Below, piece by piece: positions 54,181 through 62,259 of a DNA stretch of 64,000 bases; position 1 is the stretch's first letter, and every line of letters begins with the position of its first letter. The position numbers and the translations under genes are program-made. The stretch is from JBBECF01 sp040881945 (GTDB taxonomy: Bacteria; Pseudomonadota; Alphaproteobacteria; Dongiales; Dongiaceae): positions 12,862 to 76,861 of the forward strand of contig JBBECF010000163.1 in assembly GCA_040881945.1 (NCBI GenBank). The letters run 5' to 3'. The notes beneath the pieces are model-generated. The model saw only the letters and a program-made list of their open reading frames with translations, was not told the DNA's origin and made no database searches.

Positions 54181-54207
54181 TTAACCGCCTTTGCGGAGAA
54201 TGGTTAA
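54181..54207. promoter_or_regulatory. CtrA half-sites upstream of ctrA
   Basis: TTAACC at 54181-54186 and ATGGTTAA at 54200-54207, which reads TTAACCAT on the minus strand, the exact CtrA half-site consensus. They lie 42-68 bases before the ctrA ATG, where an autoregulatory site would be expected. Confidence 0.6.
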
Positions 54208-54248
54208 TCGGTTAGTGTAACCGCCACTTCGGAAGTCAGGGGTTGCCG

Positions 54249-54965
54249 ATGCGTGTACTACTTGTGGAAGACGATTCCAGCACGGCTCAGAGCATCGTAA
54301 TGATGCTTAAGTCCGAGAATTTCATCGTCGATTCGACGGACCTCGGCGAGGACGGGCTGGAAATCGGCAAACTCTATGATTACGACATCATCCTGCTCGA
54401 CCTGATGCTGCCCGACATCGACGGCTACGAAGTTCTGCGCCGTTTGCGGGCCGCGCGGATCAATACGCCGATCCTCATCCTTTCCGGGCTCTCCGAGCTG
54501 GACAATAAGATCAAGGGGCTCGGCTTCGGCGCCGACGACTACCTGACCAAGCCGTTCGAACGGCGCGAACTCGTGGCGCGCATCCAGGCCATCGTGCGGC
54601 GCTCCAAGGGCCATTCGGAATCGATCATCCGGACCGGCAAGCTGGCCGTCAATCTGGACGCGCGCACCGTCGAGGTCAGCGGCCAGCCGCTGCACCTGAC
54701 GGGCAAGGAATACGGCATCCTGGAGCTGCTGTCGTTGCGCAAGGGGACGACCCTGACGAAGGAAATGTTCCTCAATCACCTTTACGGCGGCATGGACGAA
54801 CCGGAACTGAAGATCATCGACGTATTCGTCTGCAAGCTGCGCAAGAAGCTGGGCAACGCCACCGGCGGCAACAATTACATCGAGACCGTGTGGGGCCGCG
54901 GCTACGTCCTGCGCGACCCGACCGAGACGGCCGCCGAAGTCGAGCTGACGCGCAGCGCCGTCTGA
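54249..54965 (+). CDS. ctrA: Cell-cycle master regulator CtrA
   Basis: 238-residue OmpR-type response regulator that controls alphaproteobacterial flagellar, chemotaxis and cell-cycle genes. Receiver: MRVLLVEDDSSTAQ with Asp51 (ILLDLMLPD) as phospho-acceptor and Lys in YLTKPFERRE. The winged helix has HLTGKEYGILELLSLRKGT and the almost invariant FLNHLYGGMDEPELKIIDVF. ATG at 54249 is the standard start; TTG at 54243 is an alternative. The C-terminus is RSAV instead of the AA degron of Caulobacter CtrA. Its phosphotransferase ChpT is at 61300 and inhibitor SciP at 39949. Confidence 0.97.
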   Translation: MRVLLVEDDSSTAQSIVMMLKSENFIVDSTDLGEDGLEIGKLYDYDIILLDLMLPDIDGYEVLRRLRAARINTPILILSGLSELDNKIKGLGFGADDYLTKPFERRELVARIQAIVRRSKGHSESIIRTGKLAVNLDARTVEVSGQPLHLTGKEYGILELLSLRKGTTLTKEMFLNHLYGGMDEPELKIIDVFVCKLRKKLGNATGGNNYIETVWGRGYVLRDPTETAAEVELTRSAV

Positions 54966-55032
54966 GCGCCGCTTTCCGATCCAGACGACGATCCGGCCGC
55001 CTCGCGCAGTTGTGGCCGGCCTCCCCCGCCAG

Positions 55033-55115
55033 GCCGGGCTTGGCCCGGCAATCCACGGTGCGGCGGCGCCCTTGGGTTTGACCCGAGGGTGGATGCCCGC
55101 GTCAAGCGCGGGCAT
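55033..55115. repeat. Three consecutive hairpins between ctrA and cheR
   Basis: GCCGGGC/GCCCGGC with TTG loop (55033-55049); CCCTTGGGT/ACCCGAGGG with TTG loop and one G-U pair (55069-55089); ATGCCCGCG/CGCGGGCAT with TCAAG loop (55093-55115). They lie between the convergent ctrA and cheR genes and could end transcription from both sides. The second is closely related to the palindrome at 61998. The type resembles dispersed REP-like units of alphaproteobacteria. Confidence 0.6.
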
Positions 55116-55210
55116 GACAATCAGCGGCGGCGTGTGCCCGGACGGCAGCGGGTCGAGCCCGGCGATGACGCCGGTACCGAACTGCGAATCAATTGTCGGA
55201 TTTCAGTGTC

Positions 55211-56062
55211 CTACCCGGCCGCCGCCACCGCCGGCTTCGCCACGGGGCGTTGCCCCACCAAGCCGTACATGCCGCGCTCGCCGGGAATGAGCTTGAAGCG
55301 TTCGGACACGCCGAGGATGGTCTCGGCTCCACCCAGATAGAGGAACCCGTCCTCGGGCATTTGCTTGGCGATCGCGTCCAGCACCAGGGCCTTCGTCGGC
55401 TGGTCGAAATAGATCAGCACGTTGCGGCAGAACACGACGTCGAAGCGTCCGAGCACGGCCAGGCTCTGCAGCAGATTGAACTCGCGGTAGGTGACCATGC
55501 TCCGGATCTTCTCGCTGATTTGCCAGCGATCCCCCACCTGCTGGAAGTACTTCACGAGCAGCGTGATGGGCAGGCCGCGTTGCATCTCGAACTGGGAATA
55601 GATGCCGGTGCGTGCGCGTTGCAGGATTTCGTTCGACAGGTCGGTCCCGACGATCTCGATGCGCCAGCCGGCCAACTGGCTCGCCTGGTCGCTCAGGATC
55701 ATGGCCAGGGAGTATGGCTCCTGGCCGCTCGAGCAGGCCGCGCTCCAAATTCGGATCGAGCGCGACTGCGCCCGGCTTTTCAACAGCGCCGGCAGGACGA
55801 CGTCCTTGAACTGGTCGAACGGCTTGCTGTCGCGGAAGAAGAACGACTCGTTCGTCGTCATCGCCTCGGTGATGTCGCGCAGCAGCGCCTCGTCGGGCTT
55901 GGTCCGCACGACCTTCGCCAATTCCTCGAAATTGGCGAATTTCCACTTCCGCGCCACGGGCAGCAGCCGGCTCTCGAGCAGATAGGCCTTGTCCTTGGAC
56001 AGCAATAGCCCCGACCGCTGCTTCAGGATGCGGCAGATCAGATCGAAATCGTTGACGTTCAT
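55211..56062 (-). CDS. cheR: Chemotaxis protein methyltransferase CheR
   Basis: 283 residues. It methylates glutamates of chemoreceptors using SAM. The N-terminal helical domain has TTNESFFFRDSKPFDQF, and the SAM domain has IWSAACSSGQEPYSLAMIL and FDVVFCRNVLIYFD. ATG at 56062 overlaps the cheB stop (ATGA), so upstream in-frame codons were dropped. Last gene of the cheA operon. No chemoreceptor gene is seen in the window. Confidence 0.95.
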   Translation of the reverse strand: MNVNDFDLICRILKQRSGLLLSKDKAYLLESRLLPVARKWKFANFEELAKVVRTKPDEALLRDITEAMTTNESFFFRDSKPFDQFKDVVLPALLKSRAQSRSIRIWSAACSSGQEPYSLAMILSDQASQLAGWRIEIVGTDLSNEILQRARTGIYSQFEMQRGLPITLLVKYFQQVGDRWQISEKIRSMVTYREFNLLQSLAVLGRFDVVFCRNVLIYFDQPTKALVLDAIAKQMPEDGFLYLGGAETILGVSERFKLIPGERGMYGLVGQRPVAKPAVAAAG

Positions 56063-57222
56063 GCTGCCGACCTCAGGACATGTTTGCGGATGTAGGCCGA
56101 TATATCCGGCAACGGCAGCACCGCGCTGCACAACCCGGCCGTGGCGACGGCGCCGGGCATGCCCCAGACCACGCTCGACGGCTCGTCCTGGGCGATCACC
56201 GTGCCGCCGGCGGCGGTGATCGCCTCGGCGCCGCGGCGACCGTCCTGCCCCATGCCGGTCAGAATGACGACCAACGCGTGACGGCCGTAGACCTTGGCGA
56301 CGCCGCGCAGCATCGGATCGACCGACGGGCGGCAAAAGTTCTCCGCCGGCCCCTTGGATAGACGAATGACCTTCTGCGCACCGTCGAGGGCGACGGTCAT
56401 GTGAAAGTCGCCGGGCGCCACATAGATGCGGCCGCTCAGGACAGGCTCGCCGTCGCGTCCTTCGGCGGCGGGAATGCCGCTGCTGTTGGAAATGTGCTCG
56501 GCAAGGATCATAGTGAAAGTCGGCGGCATGTGCTGGGTGATCAGGATCGGCACGTGCATCAACGGCGCGGCCTTGGCCAGCACCGTGAACAGCGCCTGCG
56601 GTCCGCCCGTGGAGCTGCCGATGGCGACGACCTCGGGTGTCGCGACCACGACGTTCCGCAACTGCACGGCGGCGCCGGCATAGAGCCGCCGCGGCGGCGG
56701 CGCGGCGACTTGGCCCTCCGCCTGGCGCCCCGCCTGGCGCGGCGGCGCAGCCCCCCTGCCCCGCCGGGCGGCTTCGCCCAACGCCTTCACCTTCTCCAGA
56801 AGTTCGCGCTGGAAGTCGCTCGTCGCGCCGAGCCCGGTGCTGGAGCTGGGTTTCGGCAAATAGTCGGCCGCCCCGGCCGCCAGCGCCTGCAAGCTGCTGC
56901 TCGCGTTCCGCCGCGTCAGCGTCGAGGCCATGATGACCTGCAGCCCCGGCTGCGCGGCGATCAGCTTCGGCAGCGCCGTCAGGCCGTCCATCACCGGCAT
57001 CTCGATGTCGAGCACGGCGACTTCGACATTCGTGCGCTTCAGGGTCGCCAGCGCCACCTCGCCGTTAGCCACCGACGCCACCACATGCACCGCCGGATCG
57101 CTGTCGAGCGCGCGCACGATCATGCCGCGGATCATGGCCGAATCGTCGACGACCATGACACGGATGCGCGCGTCGGAGGCATCCAGCGACGGACGCCTTG
57201 TCGGGCTGTCCGGAACCGCCAT
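56059..57222 (-). CDS. cheB: Chemotaxis response regulator / methylesterase CheB
   Basis: 387 residues: receiver (about 20-140; VMVVDDSAMIR, Asp in VLDIEMPVMDG), an Arg/Ala/Pro linker, and a methylesterase domain. The catalytic triad is visible as GSSTGGPQAL (Ser), ITQHMPPTFT (His) and GMGQDGRRG (Asp). It demethylates or deamidates chemoreceptors when phosphorylated. ATG at 57222 shares a base with the cheY stop; the longer in-frame extension overlaps cheY and was rejected. Confidence 0.95.
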   Translation of the reverse strand: MAVPDSPTRRPSLDASDARIRVMVVDDSAMIRGMIVRALDSDPAVHVVASVANGEVALATLKRTNVEVAVLDIEMPVMDGLTALPKLIAAQPGLQVIMASTLTRRNASSSLQALAAGAADYLPKPSSSTGLGATSDFQRELLEKVKALGEAARRGRGAAPPRQAGRQAEGQVAAPPPRRLYAGAAVQLRNVVVATPEVVAIGSSTGGPQALFTVLAKAAPLMHVPILITQHMPPTFTMILAEHISNSSGIPAAEGRDGEPVLSGRIYVAPGDFHMTVALDGAQKVIRLSKGPAENFCRPSVDPMLRGVAKVYGRHALVVILTGMGQDGRRGAEAITAAGGTVIAQDEPSSVVWGMPGAVATAGLCSAVLPLPDISAYIRKHVLRSAA

Positions 57223-57587
57223 TACAACAGCCCTGCCTGAGAGAACTTCGCCTCGATGATTTCGCTGTCGAACGGCTTCATGATGTATTCGTTGGCGCCG
57301 GCGCCGATCGCCTCTTGGATGTGACGCATGTCGTTTTCGGTGGTGCAAAAGACCACCACCGGCGCGGCGCCGCCGGTCATGCCGCGCAGCGTGCGCAGGA
57401 AATCGATTCCGCTCATGATCGGCATGTTCCAGTCGAGCAGGATGGCGTCGGGCATCTGGCGCTGGCATGCCTCGACCGCGATCTTGCCGTTCTCCGCTTC
57501 CTCGATGCTAAAGTTCAAGCCTTCCAGGATCTTTCGCGCGACGAGGCGAACGACCTTGGAATCATCGACGATCAGGCATGATTTCAT
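57222..57587 (-). CDS. cheY: Chemotaxis response regulator CheY (che-operon copy)
   Basis: 121-residue receiver with CLIVDDSKVVR, phospho-acceptor Asp in AILLDWNMPIMSG, Thr in VVFCTTEND and Lys in YIMKPFDSE. It differs from the motor-operon CheY, for example by a Cys-Thr-Thr stretch before the switch residue. It may compete for phosphate (sink) or signal to another target. It lies between cheW and cheB with overlapping cheB start. Confidence 0.93.
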   Translation of the reverse strand: MKSCLIVDDSKVVRLVARKILEGLNFSIEEAENGKIAVEACQRQMPDAILLDWNMPIMSGIDFLRTLRGMTGGAAPVVVFCTTENDMRHIQEAIGAGANEYIMKPFDSEIIEAKFSQAGLL

Positions 57588-57647
57588 TTCGGCGCTCCGA
57601 CCAACCGGATTGGCATCGGGTACGAACTGGTGTCCCTGTGCGGCGTT

Positions 57648-58139
57648 CTAGGCGGCATCGGCGCGGTTGAACCGGAGAAGCTGCGCGACGTCGAGGACGA
57701 CGAGCAGCGTGTCCTTCAACCGATAGACGCCCTGCGAAAATTCGCGCCAGCGCGAGTCGAGCGTCGGCGGGTTGCGCTCGAAGTCGGCAGCGCCCAGGCT
57801 GAGAACCTCGCCGACCGAATCGACCATCAAACTGAACAGCTCGCCGCGGTGATCGACGACCACGCTCATCGCCCGCTCCGCCTCGGGACGCGGCGGCAGG
57901 CCGAGGCGCAGGCGCACGTCGAGCGCGGTGACGATCCGTCCGCGCAGGTTGAGCGAGCCCGCCACCTCCGGCGGCGCCAGCGGCGTCCGCGTGATCCGCT
58001 GCGGGCCCAGGACGTCCTGGACCGCGAGCACCGGAAGGCCGAAGAGTTGCCCGGCGATGATCATGGACACGAAGTCCTTTTGGTCGCCCCCGGTGTCGGG
58101 CGTCGGGGTCGCGCGCTTCGGGGCGGTCTGGTCGGCCAT
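57648..58139 (-). CDS. cheW: Chemotaxis coupling protein CheW
   Basis: 163-residue SH3-like adaptor linking receptors to CheA. It has DFVSMIIAGQLFGLPVLAVQDVL, then GSLNLRGRIVTALDVRLRLGL and LVDSVGEVLSL-like SLMVDSVGEVLSLGA. A 20-residue polar leader precedes the domain. ATG at 58139 shares a base with the cheA stop (TAATG arrangement); the longer in-frame reading inside cheA was rejected. Confidence 0.93.
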   Translation of the reverse strand: MADQTAPKRATPTPDTGGDQKDFVSMIIAGQLFGLPVLAVQDVLGPQRITRTPLAPPEVAGSLNLRGRIVTALDVRLRLGLPPRPEAERAMSVVVDHRGELFSLMVDSVGEVLSLGAADFERNPPTLDSRWREFSQGVYRLKDTLLVVLDVAQLLRFNRADAA

Positions 58140-61100
58140 TAGGCGGCACCTCTCACGTCTGACAGAGCCTCGGACAGGGTGTGCAGCAGCCCCTCGCGGT
58201 CGAACTTGGCGACATAGTCGTCGAACCCGACCACGCGGCCGCGATCGATGTCGCGCGTTGAGGCGTGCGACGACAAGGCGACGATCGGCGTGCCCTGCCA
58301 GCGGCCGCCCTTTTTCACCGTTTCGGCGAACTCGAACCCGTTCATGCCGGGCATCTCGATGTCGCTGATGATGATGTCGAAGTCCTCGCCGGCTTCGCAC
58401 AGGGCCAACGCGCGGGCGGCGCTGTCCACCGCCGTCACGGCATAGCCGGCGACCGAGAGGAGCGGCGACAACAGGTTGCGGAAGAAGGGACTGTCGTCCA
58501 CGAGCAATACCCGCTTGGCGCCGGCGCCGGCGTTCTCGGCGGCGCGGTCGGCCTTGAACCAATCGTTGAACGCCTGGGTGAGGTAATAGCCCGCGTCGAT
58601 AAGGTCGGTGGCGTGGCCGGCGATGAGCGCGCTGCCGATGCGGCCCTTCTGGTCGCTCGACAGCTCGACGGTAAGGCGCTCCTCGACGATATCGACGATC
58701 TCGTCCACGATCAGGCCCATCGAGCGCTCGCGGTCGGAGAAGACGAGCACCGGCTGACGTCCGCTTTCCGGAAATTTGTGGTTAGGGTCGAGCGGCACGA
58801 GCGGCATGAGCTGACCGCGATACTGGACCAAGGTTCGGCCGTTCGAGATCTCGATCTTCGAGACGTCGACTTCCTCGAGGCGGGCGACGAGGGCCAGCGG
58901 CACCGCCTTCGGCGCCTTGTCGCCGGCGCGGAACAGCAGCAACGGCACCCGATCCCCATCGCCCCCGTCGCGGTGGGCGCCCTGGTCGGCGCCCGTCGGC
59001 CCGGTCAAATTGATCTGGCCGCTCGCCGTGGCGATGCCGTTGGGATCGAGGATCATGATGACGGTGCCGTCGCCGAGGATGGTGTTGCCGGAGAACATGT
59101 TGATGTCGCGCAGGATCGGCGTCACCGGCTTGACCACGATCTCTTCGGTGTCGAACACCTTATCGACCATGATGCCAAAGCTGTAGTTGCCGACCTGGGC
59201 GACGACGATGAAGCTGCCCTGCGCCGCCGATCCGTCGCCGTCGCTCAGCTTCAGCATCGTGCGCAGCGAGACCAGCGGCAGCAGTCGGTTGCGCAAGCGC
59301 AGTACCGGCGTGTCCTTGATCTGCTCGATGGTGTGCTCCGAATTCGCCGACGCGCGCACCAGCTCGACCACGCTGATCTGCGGGATGGCGAACCGCTCGC
59401 CGGCGCATTCGACGATCAGGGCCGAGACGATGGCCAGCGTCAGCGGGATCTTGATGACGAAGGTCGAGCCCTTGCCTTCCTCCGAACGCATCTCGACGGT
59501 GCCGCCGATCTTCTCGATATTGGTGCGCACGACGTCCATGCCGACGCCGCGACCGGAGACGCTGGTCACCTTGGCGGCGGTCGAAAACCCGGCCTTGAAG
59601 ATGTACTGCTGAATTTGCGGGATGCTCATCCCCTCGAGCTCGGCCTCGGTCGCCAGCCCGTTCTGCACCACCTTGGCCTTGATCTTGTCCATCGGCAGGC
59701 CGCGGCCGTCGTCGGAGATCTCGATGATGATGTGGCCGCCTTCGTGATAGGCGTTGAGCGTGACCTTGCCGACGTCGGGCTTGCCGGCGCGGCGCCGCTC
59801 GGCTGGGATTTCAAGGCCGTGGTCAGCCGAGTTCCGCACCATATGCGTCAGCGGGTCCTTAATCATTTCGAGGACCTGCCGGTCGAGCTCGGTGTCGGCG
59901 CCAAGCATCTGCAACTCGATTTTCTTGTCGAGCTCGTGCGACAGGTCTCGGATGAGGCGCGGCAGCTTCGCCCAGGCGTTGCCGATCGGCTGCATGCGCG
60001 TCTTCATCACGCCTTCCTGCAGCTCCGACGTGATGTGGTTCAGCCGCTGCAGCGGCGCCGCGAATTCGCTGTCCTTCTGGGTGCGCAGGATCTGCAGGAC
60101 CTGGTTGCGCGTCAGCACCAGCTCGCTGACCATCGTCATCAGGTTTTCCAGCAGATCGACGTTGACTCGGATCGACTGGTTGGCGACGGCGGATTCCTTG
60201 GCCGCCTCGTTGCCGCCGTCGGTCTTGGCCGCGGCCGGTCCCGCGACGGCCGCGGTCTTCGGCGTCTTGCCCGCGCCGCGCGGCTCGTCCGCCGGCGCCG
60301 GGTCCGCGACGGCGGGCGTCGCCGCGCCGCCGCCGGCGCTGCCTTTCAGGGCTTCGTCGGCGTGGGTGCGAAGGATGGCCATGACCTTCTCCGCGGCCTC
60401 GGGTGGGACTTCGAGATCCTGGAGCGCCGCCGCCAGATGGCCGGCCATGCCTTCGACCTGGGCGCTGGTCATGCCGGGGCCGACCAAGCCCTCCTGCACG
60501 TTGCGCATCTCGTTCTCGGCGCCGTCCGACGGTCCGCCCAGAGCCCTGGAGACGAAGGAGCGCTGGAAGCCCTGAAGAACGTCCAGGTCGACGCCCTGGA
60601 AGAAGCCCTTGAGGCCGTCCTCGGCCAAGACGCGGCGGTAGAAGACCTCGACGACGGCGTCGATCACGCCCAGGCCACCGATCTGTTCGTAGAGGCTCCC
60701 CTTCGCCGGGGCGGGAGCCGGAGCCGGGGCCGGAGCCGAAGCCGGCGCTGGCGCCGCGGCCTCCGGCGGCGCCACAGCCGGCGCCCCGGCTACGGCGCGG
60801 CCCTCGGCCAAGGCGTTGAGCTGGTCGATCAGGGTACTGTCCTCGCCGGCCGGTTCGGCCTCGGTACTCTCCAACGCCGTCATCAACGAACGAATGCGAT
60901 CGAGGCATTCGAGGATCAGAGTCACCGCCGTCGGCGTCACTTCGAGTTCGCCGTCGCGCACCTTGCCGAGCACGTTCTCGCCGGCGTGGGCCACGGATTC
61001 CAGACGCGGCAGGCCGAGGAATCCGCAGGTGCCCTTGATCGTGTGAACGAGCCGAAAGATGTTGCCGAGCAGCGCCGGATCGTTCGGGTTCTGCTCGAGC

Positions 61101-61201
61101 TTGACCAGCTCGACATCCAAGAGCGCCAGGTTTTCCGACGTTTCCGTCAGAAATTCTCGCAGCAAATCATCCATTTTGGGGACCCCGGCCATGTCGTTCA
61201 T
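58139..61201 (-). CDS. cheA: Hybrid CheA kinase with an inserted truncated-globin-like domain
   Basis: 1020 residues. Order: HPt (about 10-115, phospho-site His53 in LVHTIKGT); PAPAP linker; group-I truncated-globin-like domain (about 167-288); linker; dimerisation (340-405); ATPase (445-590; RNSADHGLE, DDGRGL, GRGVGMDVV); first CheW-like domain (about 592-730); second CheW-like domain (about 757-880); receiver (about 895-1015, Asp in IIISDIEMPGMNG). No separate P2 domain is visible; the globin occupies its place. Globin marks: LYEQIGGLGVIDAVVEVFYRRVL with Tyr188 at B10, and LGGP. The proximal His position is Gln236 (VQEG). ATG 61201 shown; ATG 61174 is the family-typical start. Confidence 0.93.
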   Translation of the reverse strand: MNDMAGVPKMDDLLREFLTETSENLALLDVELVKLEQNPNDPALLGNIFRLVHTIKGTCGFLGLPRLESVAHAGENVLGKVRDGELEVTPTAVTLILECLDRIRSLMTALESTEAEPAGEDSTLIDQLNALAEGRAVAGAPAVAPPEAAAPAPASAPAPAPAPAPAKGSLYEQIGGLGVIDAVVEVFYRRVLAEDGLKGFFQGVDLDVLQGFQRSFVSRALGGPSDGAENEMRNVQEGLVGPGMTSAQVEGMAGHLAAALQDLEVPPEAAEKVMAILRTHADEALKGSAGGGAATPAVADPAPADEPRGAGKTPKTAAVAGPAAAKTDGGNEAAKESAVANQSIRVNVDLLENLMTMVSELVLTRNQVLQILRTQKDSEFAAPLQRLNHITSELQEGVMKTRMQPIGNAWAKLPRLIRDLSHELDKKIELQMLGADTELDRQVLEMIKDPLTHMVRNSADHGLEIPAERRRAGKPDVGKVTLNAYHEGGHIIIEISDDGRGLPMDKIKAKVVQNGLATEAELEGMSIPQIQQYIFKAGFSTAAKVTSVSGRGVGMDVVRTNIEKIGGTVEMRSEEGKGSTFVIKIPLTLAIVSALIVECAGERFAIPQISVVELVRASANSEHTIEQIKDTPVLRLRNRLLPLVSLRTMLKLSDGDGSAAQGSFIVVAQVGNYSFGIMVDKVFDTEEIVVKPVTPILRDINMFSGNTILGDGTVIMILDPNGIATASGQINLTGPTGADQGAHRDGGDGDRVPLLLFRAGDKAPKAVPLALVARLEEVDVSKIEISNGRTLVQYRGQLMPLVPLDPNHKFPESGRQPVLVFSDRERSMGLIVDEIVDIVEERLTVELSSDQKGRIGSALIAGHATDLIDAGYYLTQAFNDWFKADRAAENAGAGAKRVLLVDDSPFFRNLLSPLLSVAGYAVTAVDSAARALALCEAGEDFDIIISDIEMPGMNGFEFAETVKKGGRWQGTPIVALSSHASTRDIDRGRVVGFDDYVAKFDREGLLHTLSEALSDVRGAA

Positions 61202-61299
61202 GGGTCGGGTAAATCGGCCTGCGCCGCCCGACCGGTTGATGGCCGGTAACCTGTCAGGAATTGACTAAAAAACGATGAATGTACCGCGAGCGGTCGCCT

Positions 61300-61947
61300 T
61301 CAGGCGGCCGCCAGGGAGACCGCGAGGGCGACGCTGTCCGGCCCCGCCGCGGCCGTTTCGATCCGGCCGCCCAGCGATTCGGCGAGCCGGGCCGCGAAAT
61401 AGGCGTGAATGGCCTTGGGATCGAGCGCGCTTGCCTTGGCCTGCGGGGTCAGCGCCGCGCGCAACGCCGGGCCGAGGCCGGCGTTGCGGCCGGCGGCCGT
61501 GACCGTTGCGCGCAGCCGCCCCGCCCCGTCGGGTCCGAGGCCGACGGCGATCGTGCCGCCGCGCGGCAGGCAGTCGAGCCCGAGCAGGACCAGATTGAGC
61601 ATCAGCTTGGCGGCGCCCGGCGGGACCGCGCCCTCGGCCGGGCCGGACGGCCAGTCGAGGCGGACCTTGCCGCCGTCCAGCACCGCGGCGGCGAGCACGC
61701 GGGCGTCGGCCGGGGCGAATGACGGCTGGCTTCCGGCCGCGCCGTAGGCCATGCGAAAACACTGCAGCAACGTTGTCGCCCGCCGGACGCTCTTGATCGA
61801 TAGCTGCAGCGCCTCGGCCCCGGCCGCCGGTACGTCGTCCTCAAGCAGCTCGAGGCCGTTGCCGACGGCGCCGATCGGGCTGATCAGGTCATGGCAGATC
61901 CTGGAGCAGAGCAGTTCGACGACGCTCAAGTCGACCTTCATGTCCAT
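61300..61947 (-). CDS. chpT: Histidine phosphotransferase ChpT
   Basis: 215-residue dimeric phosphotransferase that in Caulobacter passes phosphate from CckA to CtrA and CpdR. The DHp-like helix has the key ICHDLISPIGAVGNGLELLED with His19. The C-terminal half is the degenerate, ATP-less HATPase-like domain (KLMLNLVLLGLDCLPRGG). ATG at 61947 has GAGGGGACGG upstream. It lies 98 bases upstream of cheA on the same strand, so the pathway that phosphorylates CtrA is encoded near CtrA itself. Confidence 0.87.
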   Translation of the reverse strand: MDMKVDLSVVELLCSRICHDLISPIGAVGNGLELLEDDVPAAGAEALQLSIKSVRRATTLLQCFRMAYGAAGSQPSFAPADARVLAAAVLDGGKVRLDWPSGPAEGAVPPGAAKLMLNLVLLGLDCLPRGGTIAVGLGPDGAGRLRATVTAAGRNAGLGPALRAALTPQAKASALDPKAIHAYFAARLAESLGGRIETAAAGPDSVALAVSLAAA

Positions 61948-61997
61948 GTTCCGTCCCCTCTCGGCCGCGCGGCCGCGGCGATCGCCCCCTCGCCGGT

Positions 61998-62016
61998 CCT
62001 CGGGTTAAACCCGAGG
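61998..62016. repeat. Palindrome between chpT and the DUF3553 gene
   Basis: CCTCGGGTT-A-AACCCGAGG, a perfect 9-bp inverted repeat. It matches the middle hairpin at 55069-55089 in sequence type. It lies in the divergent region, so it could be a REP-like unit or an operator. Confidence 0.5.
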
Positions 62017-62076
62017 ATCGCCGACGGCGTCTTCTTATACGATAATCGGGCAGCGACAAGACGACGAAAGGCAGCC

Positions 62077-62259
62077 ATGTCCCAACGCCTGGTGCCCGGC
62101 ATGCTGGTCCGCCACCCGGAGCGGCCGGATTGGGGCGTTGGCCAGGTGCAGTCGGTCGTCGGCGCGCGCATCACGGTCAATTTCGAGAACGCCGGCAAGC
62201 TGTTGATCCGCGGCGACGTGGTTGGGCTGGTGGTCGTCGAGGCCGACGACGAAGTTTAG
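62077..62259 (+). CDS. DUF3553-type small protein
   Basis: 60 residues: LVPGMLVRHPERPDWGVGQVQSVVG, then ITVNFENAGKLLIR. This resembles the DUF3553 family, a small beta-barrel also found joined to UvrD-like helicases (CarD/KOW-like fold, from memory). No specific function can be read. ATG at 62077 is divergent from chpT. Its TAG overlaps the mobA stop on the other strand by three bases. Confidence 0.78.
   Translation: MSQRLVPGMLVRHPERPDWGVGQVQSVVGARITVNFENAGKLLIRGDVVGLVVVEADDEV

Noticed and set aside
58265..61249. 994-codon plus-strand frame opposite cheA
   Set aside because: Shadow of cheA; low-complexity His/Arg/Asp content and no motif.
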